Source of the DNA: JBARRS01 sp049644345
Lineage (GTDB): Bacteria; Actinomycetota; Thermoleophilia; Gaiellales; Gaiellaceae
Reading direction: 5' to 3'
Assembly: GCA_049644345.1 (NCBI GenBank)
Contig: JBARRS010000049.1
Span: 1 to 18,170 of the forward strand
DNA length: 18,170 nt
Made by a program: the position numbers and the translations under genes. Under the pieces are notes generated by a model. That model ran no database searches. It had not been told where the DNA came from and saw nothing but the letters and a program-made list of their open reading frames with translations. Shown here piece after piece: positions 1 to 5,884 of this stretch. The first letter of the stretch is position 1, and every line of letters begins with the position of its first letter.

Positions 1-179
1 ACCTCCGCATTCGCAAGCCGCCGTACGACGAGGCCGCGCTCCAGGTTTGGGCCGAGCGGTTACGGCCCCTGCTCGCCGACGGCATCGCCGTCTACGTCTA
101 TTTCAAGCACGAGGATGCGCCTTCGGCGCCGGCCTACGCAGAGCGGTTGTTGGAGCTGCTCGCAGGGCAAGCTCAGTGA
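1..179 (+). CDS. DUF72 / YecE-family protein, C-terminal fragment
   Basis: This is the 3' end of a gene that starts before the window. The frame beginning at base 3 runs 58 codons to TGA at 177-179. The segment YVYFKHEDAPSAPAYAERL is the typical C-terminal signature of DUF72 (YecE-like) TIM-barrel proteins, in which a beta-strand leads into a conserved F/Y-x-N/K-D/H turn and a final helix carrying A..A..L. The biochemical role of the family is not established. The gene converges on, and its end overlaps by about 77 bp, the minus-strand aminotransferase gene. Only the last quarter of the protein is visible, so the assignment rests on this C-terminal signature alone. Confidence 0.7.
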   Translation, partial: LRIRKPPYDEAALQVWAERLRPLLADGIAVYVYFKHEDAPSAPAYAERLLELLAGQAQ

Positions 180-1272
180 TCTGCTCGACCGCGGAGCGGA
201 GCTCGTCGTTCGTGTTGAAGAAGTGCGGCCCGATGCGGATGCCGGCTTCTGGGCGGAAGTCGCAGAGGATGTCCCGAGCCTCTAGCTCTCGGTGCACCGC
301 CTCGGGGGCCCGGACGATGACGGTGCCGCCGCGCCGCTCCGGGTCGTGCGGGCTGCCGAGCTCGAAGCCCGCCTCGTCCAGCAGCTCCACTAGAAGGCCG
401 GTCTGCTCGAGCGAGCGCGCGCGGATGCGTTCGACGCCGACCTGCTCGACGACGTCGTAGCCGGCGGTCGCCGCATACAGCGCCGGGACGTTGGGCGTGC
501 CGGTCAGGAACCGCTTCGCGCCGGCGGCGTACTCGAGCTCGGGCTCGAACGCAAACGGGCGGGCGTGCGCCTGCCAGCCGATCAGCGTCGGCTCGAGCCG
601 CTGGGCCAGGTCGGGCCGGACATAGAGCCAGCCGGCGCCGGGGCCGCCGCAGAGCCACTTGACGCTGCCGCCGACCGCGAAATCGACGCCGAGCGCGGTC
701 ACGTCCAGCGGCACGGTCCCGACCGACTGATACGCGTCGAGGAGCACGTGCGCGCCGGCCCGATGCGCCCGCTCGACGATCGCTGCGACGTCCTGGATCT
801 CTCCCGTCCTGAAGAGAACGTGGCTGACCGGCACGAGCAGCGTCCGCTCGTCCATCGCCTCGAGCAGCGCATCGCCGTCGGGGACAGCGAGGAGCTCCGC
901 GCCGCGGGCCGCCTGCGCCTGGAGCAGGTAGCGGACGGACGGGAACTCGGGCTCGAGGTAGACGATTCGCCGCCGCTCGCCTTCGAACCGGAAGCACGAG
1001 AGGACGACGGCGGCCGCGACGGCAACATTCTGGTGCATCACGGTCGAGCCGCCCGGGGCGCCGACGATCCGCCCGAGCTGGTCGCCGACCGTCCACGGCA
1101 GCTCCCACCACCCCTCTTCCCAGGCGCGAACGCCGCGCGTCTTCCAGGCTCGGGCGTAGTCGAGCAGCCTGTCCTCGGCGGCCGCAGGCATCGCGCCGAG
1201 CGAGTGGTTGATCAGATAGGTCGTCTCAGCGAGGATCGGGAACTGCTCGCGGTACTCGCTCAGCTCGGCCAT
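103..1272 (-). CDS. Class V aminotransferase / kynureninase-like PLP enzyme
   Basis: A 389-residue protein of the fold-type I PLP enzymes, class V aminotransferase group, which includes kynureninase, cysteine desulfurase and isopenicillin-N epimerase. The N-terminus reads FPILAETTYLINHSLGAMP, the usual substrate-channel start. LLDAYQS carries the PLP-pyridine-binding Asp at residue 179, and GGSVKWLCGGPG carries the probable Schiff-base Lys at 205. The SVKWLCGGPG arrangement and the C-terminal FRPEAGIRIGPHFFNT resemble kynureninase, but substrate specificity cannot be read from sequence. The ATG at 1272 was chosen because homology begins directly after it; the open frame extends 34 residues upstream but that stretch is Ser/Arg-rich and overlaps the methyltransferase end. 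It lies 10 bp after the methyltransferase, so the two are probably co-transcribed. Its 3' end overlaps the converging DUF72 gene. Confidence 0.85.
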   Translation of the reverse strand: MAELSEYREQFPILAETTYLINHSLGAMPAAAEDRLLDYARAWKTRGVRAWEEGWWELPWTVGDQLGRIVGAPGGSTVMHQNVAVAAAVVLSCFRFEGERRRIVYLEPEFPSVRYLLQAQAARGAELLAVPDGDALLEAMDERTLLVPVSHVLFRTGEIQDVAAIVERAHRAGAHVLLDAYQSVGTVPLDVTALGVDFAVGGSVKWLCGGPGAGWLYVRPDLAQRLEPTLIGWQAHARPFAFEPELEYAAGAKRFLTGTPNVPALYAATAGYDVVEQVGVERIRARSLEQTGLLVELLDEAGFELGSPHDPERRGGTVIVRAPEAVHRELEARDILCDFRPEAGIRIGPHFFNTNDELRSAVEQITELALRAAPTTALRRPAPKAHPRA

Positions 1273-1282
1273 GCGCGCGAGT

Positions 1283-2062
1283 CTAAGCAGGCGTGCGCGC
1301 GACCGCGACCAGTCGCCGTTCGTGTGAGAGCGGCTCCCGCTCGAGCAGGCCGCCGAGGAACTCGACGGCGGCAAAGCCCGCCTCCTCGAGCATCGCTCCG
1401 AGCTCGGTCGCGGTGTACACCCGAATCCGGTAGTGGAACGAGAGCCGCTCGCCGTCCGGCCGGATCAACGTATGCGTCGTTGCCGACTCGCCCCGAACGG
1501 GGTCGAAGCTGCGCCGCTCGAACACGATCCCGCCCTCGGGCAGCTCCTCCCAATCGTGCCCGCGAAAGACGCTCATCAGCCGATCTCGGTGCATCGACTC
1601 GAGGACGAGCGCGCCGCCTGGCCGGAGCACACGCCGGAACTCGCCGAGGGCGGCGCTGTCCCCGTCCTCGCCGTGGTACCCGATCGAGCTGAAGAGATTG
1701 AGGACGGCGTCGAAGCTCGCCGGCTCGAACGGGAGCTCTCGATAGTCCGCCTCCACGAACCTTGGCCATTCGCGGTCTCCCGCCTGGCGCCGCGCCTCGG
1801 CGAGCATCGTCGGAGAGCGCTCGGCGCCGACGACGCGGTAGCCCGCTTGCCCGAGCGGGATCGAGTGACGCCCGTAGCCGCAAGGGCAGTCGAGGACGTC
1901 CGCCCCGGGCCGGCAGCCCGCCAGCTCGATCGCCGCCTGCGCCTCGGCCTCGGAGTCGAAGGCCTGGAGCCGCGAGACGTACGTCTCGAGGTAGAGCTCG
2001 TCGAAGAACCAGTCCCAGTCCTGCTCCCGGCCCACAACCGGGCGAGTATGCACCGTCTTCAT
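1283..2062 (-). CDS. Class I SAM-dependent methyltransferase
   Basis: A 259-residue Rossmann-fold methyltransferase. Motif I is VLDCPCGYGRHS at residues 56-67, with VVGAERSPTML as the acidic-loop strand, FEPASFDAVLNLFSSIGY as motif II/III and the LRPGGALVLE post-motif. The substrate is unknown; relatives include small-molecule and ubiquinone-type methyltransferases. The start is uncertain. ATG at 2062 has GAGGG immediately in front of it, too close for a good ribosome site. The same GAGGG is better spaced for GTG at 2053, and an in-frame ATG at 2098 would place the start inside the regulatory motif at 2072-2108. It is the first gene of a probable two-gene operon with the aminotransferase and is divergent from the small secreted-protein gene. 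Confidence 0.85.
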   Translation of the reverse strand: MKTVHTRPVVGREQDWDWFFDELYLETYVSRLQAFDSEAEAQAAIELAGCRPGADVLDCPCGYGRHSIPLGQAGYRVVGAERSPTMLAEARRQAGDREWPRFVEADYRELPFEPASFDAVLNLFSSIGYHGEDGDSAALGEFRRVLRPGGALVLESMHRDRLMSVFRGHDWEELPEGGIVFERRSFDPVRGESATTHTLIRPDGERLSFHYRIRVYTATELGAMLEEAGFAAVEFLGGLLEREPLSHERRLVAVARTPA

Positions 2063-2071
2063 CCCTCGATT

Positions 2072-2108
2072 GGGTGAAGTTGGCCCCGTCTCCCCCATCG
2101 GGGGGATG
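2072..2108 (+). promoter_or_regulatory. Two-block GC motif, copy 1 (upstream of small secreted gene)
   Basis: Block one is GGGTGAAGT at 2072-2080. After 12 bases comes block two, a palindrome CCCC-ATC-GGGGGGAT at 2093-2107. The same two blocks in the same order and orientation, 13 bases apart, occur at 14937-14972 upstream of the flp pilin gene. This copy lies between the methyltransferase start and the small exported-protein gene and could act on either. I infer a shared protein-binding site or promoter element; the binding factor is unknown. Confidence 0.45.
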
Positions 2109-2159
2109 AGCCGCCTACCCGAACGGCCTACGTTGCGGCGCGTAAGGCATTCCTGCGGC

Positions 2160-2175
2160 CCGCGCTGAGGCGCGG
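2160..2175 (+). promoter_or_regulatory. 5' UTR hairpin A, just upstream of the ribosome binding site
   Basis: A perfect 6-bp stem CCGCGC/GCGCGG (2160-2165 with 2170-2175) closing a TGAG loop. It is followed directly by an A/G-rich stretch (AAAAGGGAGAG) and the ATG at 2192, 16 bases after the stem. The identical stem with a different loop occurs at 2485-2500 before the next small gene, suggesting a conserved leader element rather than chance. Confidence 0.4.
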
Positions 2176-2191
2176 AAAAGGGAGAGTGGAG

Positions 2192-2452
2192 ATGCAAAGG
2201 ATCGAGGGTACGAAGGGAGGCAAGCGGACGAGCGCGACGTGGGGCTCGAAGAAGGTCGGCCTCATCGTCGCGGCCGTGGCTGCGATTTCGCTCGCAGCTC
2301 CGGGGGTCGCCTCGGCGACCACGTACAGCAGGTCGTACTCGTCGCTGCTGCCCCCGCCGATCGCTCCGGTGCTCGCCCCCACGGTTGATCCGGCTCTGGT
2401 TATCGGCGCCGTCTCGTGGAGCGATGTCTCCTGGAGCGACTCCGTCTTCTAA
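2192..2452 (+). CDS. Small exported protein with C-terminal SWSD repeat
   Basis: An 86-residue protein of unknown function. Residues 20-42 form a signal peptide: a KK start, a hydrophobic core LIVAAVAAISLAA, and a probable signal peptidase I site after VASA (residue 42). The mature part would be only about 44 residues, rich in Ser, Pro and Tyr, ending VSWSDVSWSDSVF, that is two tandem V-S-W-S-D units with Trp at 76 and 81. Similar tandem Trp repeats are known to me from the C-termini of secreted subtilases of Thermoleophilia-type actinobacteria; that parallel comes from memory. GGGAGAG stands about 7 bases before ATG 2192; an in-frame GTG at 2186 is an alternative. A hairpin precedes the ribosome site, and the shared GC motif lies about 85 bp upstream. 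The gene is transcribed away from the methyltransferase. Confidence 0.75.
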   Translation: MQRIEGTKGGKRTSATWGSKKVGLIVAAVAAISLAAPGVASATTYSRSYSSLLPPPIAPVLAPTVDPALVIGAVSWSDVSWSDSVF

Positions 2453-2484
2453 GCGCGCGAGCGCATCGTCCAGAATCTGCGGCA

Positions 2485-2500
2485 CCGCGCTTCGGCGCGG
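2485..2500 (+). promoter_or_regulatory. 5' UTR hairpin B with TTCG tetraloop
   Basis: Stem CCGCGC/GCGCGG (2485-2490 with 2495-2500) closing a TTCG loop; C(UUCG)G is one of the most stable RNA tetraloops. It is followed by AAGGGGAGG and the ATG at 2513. Stem sequence and position relative to the start repeat hairpin A at 2160-2175. It lies 32 bp after the stop of the preceding gene, so it could be an intercistronic stabiliser or a translation-control element. Confidence 0.4.
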
Positions 2501-2512
2501 AAGGGGAGGTTC

Positions 2513-2593
2513 ATGTCAATCGCCTTCGGGACAGGCGTGCGCGCGAGCGCGCTCTGGGGAACCGGCAGCGGCGACGGCCGGGAGGCGGCCTAA
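2513..2593 (+). CDS. 26-residue peptide, possible small gene
   Basis: A short open frame from ATG 2513 to TAA 2591-2593 encoding 26 residues and containing SALWGTGSGDGREAA. I recognise no family. Support comes from a strong ribosome site (GGGGAGG ending 3 bases before ATG), the hairpin directly upstream that duplicates the one before the neighbouring exported-protein gene, and the same strand with only 60 bp between the two frames. The Leu-Trp-Gly-Thr-Gly stretch recalls Trp repeats of secreted actinobacterial proteins, echoing the SWSD tail of its neighbour, but at this length it may be coincidence. There is no signal peptide. It could also be a degraded remnant of a longer gene. Confidence 0.4.
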   Translation: MSIAFGTGVRASALWGTGSGDGREAA

Positions 2594-2601
2594 CTGCTTG
2601 A

Positions 2602-3903
2602 CTAACGGCGGTGAACGCTGGTCGCCTCCGGCGGCGTAGCCGCAGGACGTGGAGGCGGCTTCGAGTCCACGAGCACGGCGGCGACGAGCAGAATCGTGAT
2701 CGCGACCGCGCTCTCGCCGGCGAGGCTGCGCCGCAGCGGCACAGCTCCCCCGCGCTCGATTGCGGGGCGCGCGACGAAGTGGTGAAACGCGCCCCAGGCG
2801 AGTGCGAGCGAGACGAGCGCGAGCTTCACGAGCAGGACGCGGCCGTACCCGGCCGTCCAGAGGTCGCTCAGCTGTGGAAGCCGGACGATGCTCAGGTAGA
2901 CGCCGGCGGTGACGACGAGCCCGACGAGCACGCCCGCGAGCCGCGAGAACCTGACGAAGATCGTGCGCCGCAGGTCGGGAGCGAGCGGCCAGATGACGAA
3001 CGCGAGCTGCACGAGCCCGCCGATCCAGAGCGACGCTGCGCAGAGGTGGGTCCAGTCAGCCAGCTCCGTGCGCCACGACGAGCCCGGGTCGACTGCGTCG
3101 TGGCCGGAGAGCGAAAGTCCGGAGGCGAACCCGAGCGCCAGTAGGAACGCCGGCCAGAGGAGCGCGATGCGGTCGGTCAGCCACGCGAGATAGAGGAAGG
3201 CCGCGACCCACGCGTAGCCGAGCGTCATCGCGATGAACGCCGTCCCGAAGCGCGTCCCGTTCGCGATCGGCGACAGGTCGCCGTAGAGCATGCGGCCGAA
3301 CGGGAGCTGGAGCGCGTCCTCCGCCCGGAGGAGGAAGGCGACGATGCCGAGCTCGAGCACGGCGACGACGCCGATCCCGGTCAGCAGGAAGAAACGACGC
3401 TCGGCCGGGCGCGGCAGCGGCCCGCGGGCCACCAGCAGGCGGAAGCCGAGGCCGCCCGCGAGCAGCGCGAGCGCGAGAAAGTACGCCCAGCGGACGACGT
3501 GCTCCGTCCTCGTGGGCCCGGAGGCGCCGTACGCCTGCGTCGGCGGCGGCGCCTGCACGCGGACCCCGAACGTGAACACACCGGAGACCACGTGCCCGTC
3601 GCCGGAGACGACGTGCCAGCGCACTGTGTACGCGCCCTTCGGCAGCCGCTGTACCGGCACGACCACGATCGACTTCCTCTCGCCGGAGCGTGAGGTGCCC
3701 GAGACGAGCCTGCCGAACGCGCTGCGGACCTCGATCGAGTTCGTGAGCGGCTTGACCGTCTGGTCGAACTCGAGCCGAACCGAGCGGGGCGGCGTTTGAA
3801 CCCGTTGCCGGAAGCTCGGAGACTCGTGCTGAAGGCTCGCATGCGCGAACGCCGCCGACGGAAGGGCGAGCGCGACGACCGCGGTGAGCGCTAGCCGCTT
3901 CAT
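2602..3903 (-). CDS. CopC-CopD fusion, copper resistance/transport protein
   Basis: A 433-residue fusion protein. Residues 1-20 are a signal peptide ending AAFA, so the mature protein starts with His21, the N-terminal copper ligand typical of CopC. The CopC beta-barrel runs to about residue 115 and includes SGDGHVVSGVFTF, where Asp102 and His104 match the conserved CopC D-G-H ligand motif. After a Pro-rich linker (about 116-135) come about eight membrane helices forming a CopD domain, with ADWTHLCAASLWIGGL as the characteristic His-containing helix. Family knowledge: periplasmic or extracytoplasmic Cu(II) binding coupled to copper import or resistance, with the CopC domain outside the membrane. 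Its ATG overlaps the TGA of the upstream membrane-protein gene by 4 nt (3900-3903), indicating translational coupling. It is the last gene of the long minus-strand run; no clear terminator follows. Confidence 0.9.
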   Translation of the reverse strand: MKRLALTAVVALALPSAAFAHASLQHESPSFRQRVQTPPRSVRLEFDQTVKPLTNSIEVRSAFGRLVSGTSRSGERKSIVVVPVQRLPKGAYTVRWHVVSGDGHVVSGVFTFGVRVQAPPPTQAYGASGPTRTEHVVRWAYFLALALLAGGLGFRLLVARGPLPRPAERRFFLLTGIGVVAVLELGIVAFLLRAEDALQLPFGRMLYGDLSPIANGTRFGTAFIAMTLGYAWVAAFLYLAWLTDRIALLWPAFLLALGFASGLSLSGHDAVDPGSSWRTELADWTHLCAASLWIGGLVQLAFVIWPLAPDLRRTIFVRFSRLAGVLVGLVVTAGVYLSIVRLPQLSDLWTAGYGRVLLVKLALVSLALAWGAFHHFVARPAIERGGAVPLRRSLAGESAVAITILLVAAVLVDSKPPPRPAATPPEATSVHRR

Positions 3904-4484
3904 CTGTGCTGAGCCCCGGCGAGCGGCGAGAGGTGGCCGAAGATCGGCGCCACGTCGCGATCGCAGTAGAGGAAGACCGCGAGAACGACGAACGTGAGCG
4001 CGAAGCCCGTGGCAAACGTTGTCGAGCGAGGCCGGAAGACGCGGCCGAGCGCGACGATCGCGGCCCCGACGAGCGTCCAGCCCATGATGTGATGGAGGAA
4101 GGCCGAGCGGGCGAAGAACCAGCCGTTTTGCTCGTGGACCAGGAACGCCTCACCGGAGACGAAGAGGGCGAATACCGTCGCGATCTTCCAGTAGGGGCTG
4201 CGCAGCTTGCCTCGGACGAGGCCGAGCTCCGCTGCGCCCGCCGCCATCAGCCCCTGCGCCCAGGAGCCGTGGGCGACCATGTGGATCGCCGAGTTCGTGT
4301 AGAAGACCATCACCGGCCACATGAGCACTCCCATGAGGAAGGCGAACGACGGCCAGAGGTACGCGCGCCAGGGGCGCCTTCGCCAGACCTCCTCCCCGAC
4401 GACCGCCTCGGCGAGCAGGCAGAGCCCGATGATCAGGAAGCCGGTCGCGAACAGCCAGTGGACTTGCTCGGCATGCGGTTTCAT
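3900..4484 (-). CDS. Histidine-bearing multispanning membrane protein, unknown function
   Basis: A 194-residue protein with about five predicted membrane segments (roughly residues 9-29, 44-64, 103-118, 130-148 and 157-174). Histidines fall in or beside the membrane at 9, 68, 72, 117, 131 and 132; H68-x3-H72 and the adjacent pair H131-H132 in SAFLHHIMGW could bind a metal or haem. I do not recognise the family. Both ends overlap neighbours by 4 nt: its ATG overlaps the stop of the 90-residue protein, and its stop overlaps the start of the CopC-CopD fusion. That coupling suggests a role in copper handling or redox at the membrane, by inference only. The start at 4484 was chosen because of the 4-nt overlap; the open frame continues upstream but only as a shadow of the previous gene. 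Confidence 0.75.
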   Translation of the reverse strand: MKPHAEQVHWLFATGFLIIGLCLLAEAVVGEEVWRRRPWRAYLWPSFAFLMGVLMWPVMVFYTNSAIHMVAHGSWAQGLMAAGAAELGLVRGKLRSPYWKIATVFALFVSGEAFLVHEQNGWFFARSAFLHHIMGWTLVGAAIVALGRVFRPRSTTFATGFALTFVVLAVFLYCDRDVAPIFGHLSPLAGAQHR

Positions 4485-4753
4485 TCGCGCTCGGCCTCCT
4501 CGAGGTCCGCGAGCAGCCCAGGCGCGACCACGAGCGCGAAGAGCAGGCCGGCCAGGACGACGAGCAGCGGCGGCTCGGCGAACAGCCACCAGAACCCCTG
4601 GTCGTGCGGGTGCAGCAGCGTGATGCGATAAGGCTGGAGCAGCGCCCAAATGACGCCCGCCGCGATCGTCACCGGACCAAGCGCGCCGACGGCCCCACTG
4701 CGTCCGCGGGCGCGGCGCCGTGGGATCGCTCGTGATGCAAGGTGTGTCTCCAT
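4481..4753 (-). CDS. Small two-helix membrane protein, unknown function
   Basis: A 90-residue protein with a basic N-terminus (RRRARGR at about 12-18) and two hydrophobic segments (about 25-40 and 54-78), ending in an acidic tail LEEAERE. No family is recognised. The upstream stretch GGGGAGGAGGA provides a ribosome site, although its AGGAGG core nearly touches the ATG. Its TGA overlaps the ATG of the next membrane protein by 4 nt, so the two are probably made together, perhaps as partners in one membrane complex with the CopC-CopD fusion. A 54-bp gap separates it from the preceding membrane-protein gene. Confidence 0.65.
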   Translation of the reverse strand: METHLASRAIPRRRARGRSGAVGALGPVTIAAGVIWALLQPYRITLLHPHDQGFWWLFAEPPLLVVLAGLLFALVVAPGLLADLEEAERE

Positions 4754-4807
4754 TCCTCCTCCCCGGTCGGGCTCGAGCCAAGAGCCCGCGGTCAGGCGTG
4801 CCGCGGG

Positions 4808-5479
4808 CTAGGCCGGTAGCGGAGGAGGCCGGCTCTCGAACGCAAGACCGAAGAGGTGGCGCGGAGCGACCAGCACATCGCGGTGGCTGCGGGACGGCCG
4901 GCACGGGGAGTCAGCCGTGATCCGGCGAGCGTGGGCGCAGGTCGCCTCTGCGTAGCTCTCGTAGTCGGCGAGCCAGCGGGCGACGACGCCCCAGACGAAC
5001 GCCATGAGGACGGCCAGCACCGCGAAGACGGGCAGCGCAGACGTGTGCAGCCAGGGCGTGAGCAGGGGCCAACGTACACCCGCCGAGAGGCCCTCGGCGT
5101 CCGTCTGAAGGAGGTAGAAGAGCGACGTGACGGCGAACGACATGAACCAAAGCCGCGGCGAGAGCGACAGGCGGACGCGCGGAACCTCCCGGGAAGGGCG
5201 AGCGCCGACCGCGGCAAGCAGTCGGCGACCTGCGCGCGCCGCAGACCGGGCCTTCACGAAGCGCCAGGCCAGCCGCGCGAGCAAGAGCGCGATCCCGATC
5301 TTGACCGCGGCGAGCATGAAGGGGTAGTAGCTCTCGCTCGAGTAGCTCGGGGACGCGATGTTGCGCCCGAAGAAGTTCAGGCGCTGCGACAGGCTTTGCC
5401 CGGCAAGCTCGCCAACGAGCGCCAGCAGTCCGAAAGCGAGGACCGCCAGGAGGCGCTGATGCCGCCGCGCCCTCTTCAT
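4808..5479 (-). CDS. Multispanning membrane protein, unknown function
   Basis: A 223-residue protein with about four hydrophobic segments: a possible uncleaved signal anchor at about 10-28, then about 50-70, about 107-127 and about 143-172, the last ending VVARWLADYESY. Between segments one and two lies a Tyr/Ser-rich loop (SPSYSSESYYPF). The C-terminal 45 residues are polar and carry a CAHARR segment. I do not recognise a family. ATG 5479 was chosen because it starts a K/R-rich signal-like N-terminus 14 bp after the YjbQ-like stop; an upstream in-frame ATG at 5518 would overlap that gene and add 13 His-rich residues. Neither start has a strong ribosome site. The position suggests co-transcription with its neighbours on both sides. 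Confidence 0.65.
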   Translation of the reverse strand: MKRARRHQRLLAVLAFGLLALVGELAGQSLSQRLNFFGRNIASPSYSSESYYPFMLAAVKIGIALLLARLAWRFVKARSAARAGRRLLAAVGARPSREVPRVRLSLSPRLWFMSFAVTSLFYLLQTDAEGLSAGVRWPLLTPWLHTSALPVFAVLAVLMAFVWGVVARWLADYESYAEATCAHARRITADSPCRPSRSHRDVLVAPRHLFGLAFESRPPPLPA

Positions 5480-5493
5480 GCGCAGAGAGTAAC

Positions 5494-5880
5494 TCAGCCG
5501 ATGATGGTGAGGTTCCACCCGGAGCTCCGGGCGCCGTTCAGGCCGTAGAGCAGCACGCGTTGCCAGCGCCCGAGGCAGAGCTTGCCGTCTGAGAACGGGA
5601 TCTGCTCCGTGCGCGGGCCGAGCACTGCCGCGAGCAACCGCTCGCGATCCGGCGTCTCCAGTGGGACGATCCGCGTCAGCAGCTCCTCGAGGTCCTCGAA
5701 CAGACCGGTCTCGCGTTCGCTGACCCGGACGAGGTAGTGCTCCTCAGAGGGTGAGACGTAGGCGATCCCGTCGGAGTGGCCGGCGCGCGCGAGCTCGTGC
5801 GAGACGTCGTTCGTGATGTCGAGCACCGTCAAGGACGGAAGGGCACAGGCGATCGAGTATGGGATCTCCACACTGGTCAC
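5494..5880 (-). CDS. YjbQ / UPF0047-family protein lacking the usual His motifs
   Basis: About 128 residues from GTG 5880 (GTG 5871 is also possible). The family signatures are DITNDVSHEL, then LFEDLEELLTRIVP, then VLGPRTEQIPFSDGKLCLGRWQRVLL; the last aligns well with the conserved G-P-S-x-x-x-P-V-x-x-G-x-L-x-L-G-x-W-Q block of YjbQ proteins. YjbQ is annotated as having thiamine-phosphate synthase-like side activity, with no settled physiological role. Two hallmark parts are missing here. The H-T-T-A motif is replaced by YVSPSEEHYLVR, and the D-D-N-A-H-A-H segment is absent, the chain going straight from IVPLETPDRERL to the LGP block. The protein is therefore probably not catalytic in the usual way. 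It begins 4 bp after the ispH stop and has no obvious ribosome site of its own, suggesting coupled translation. Confidence 0.75.
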   Translation of the reverse strand: MTSVEIPYSIACALPSLTVLDITNDVSHELARAGHSDGIAYVSPSEEHYLVRVSERETGLFEDLEELLTRIVPLETPDRERLLAAVLGPRTEQIPFSDGKLCLGRWQRVLLYGLNGARSSGWNLTIIG

Positions 5881-5884
5881 GGCA

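Noticed and set aside
2581..2657. GGAGGCG / CGCCTCC / GGAGGCG repeats around the end of the CopC-CopD gene, considered as a terminator
   Set aside because: The arms are only 7 bp, the loops are long or fall inside coding sequence, and no T-run follows on either strand.
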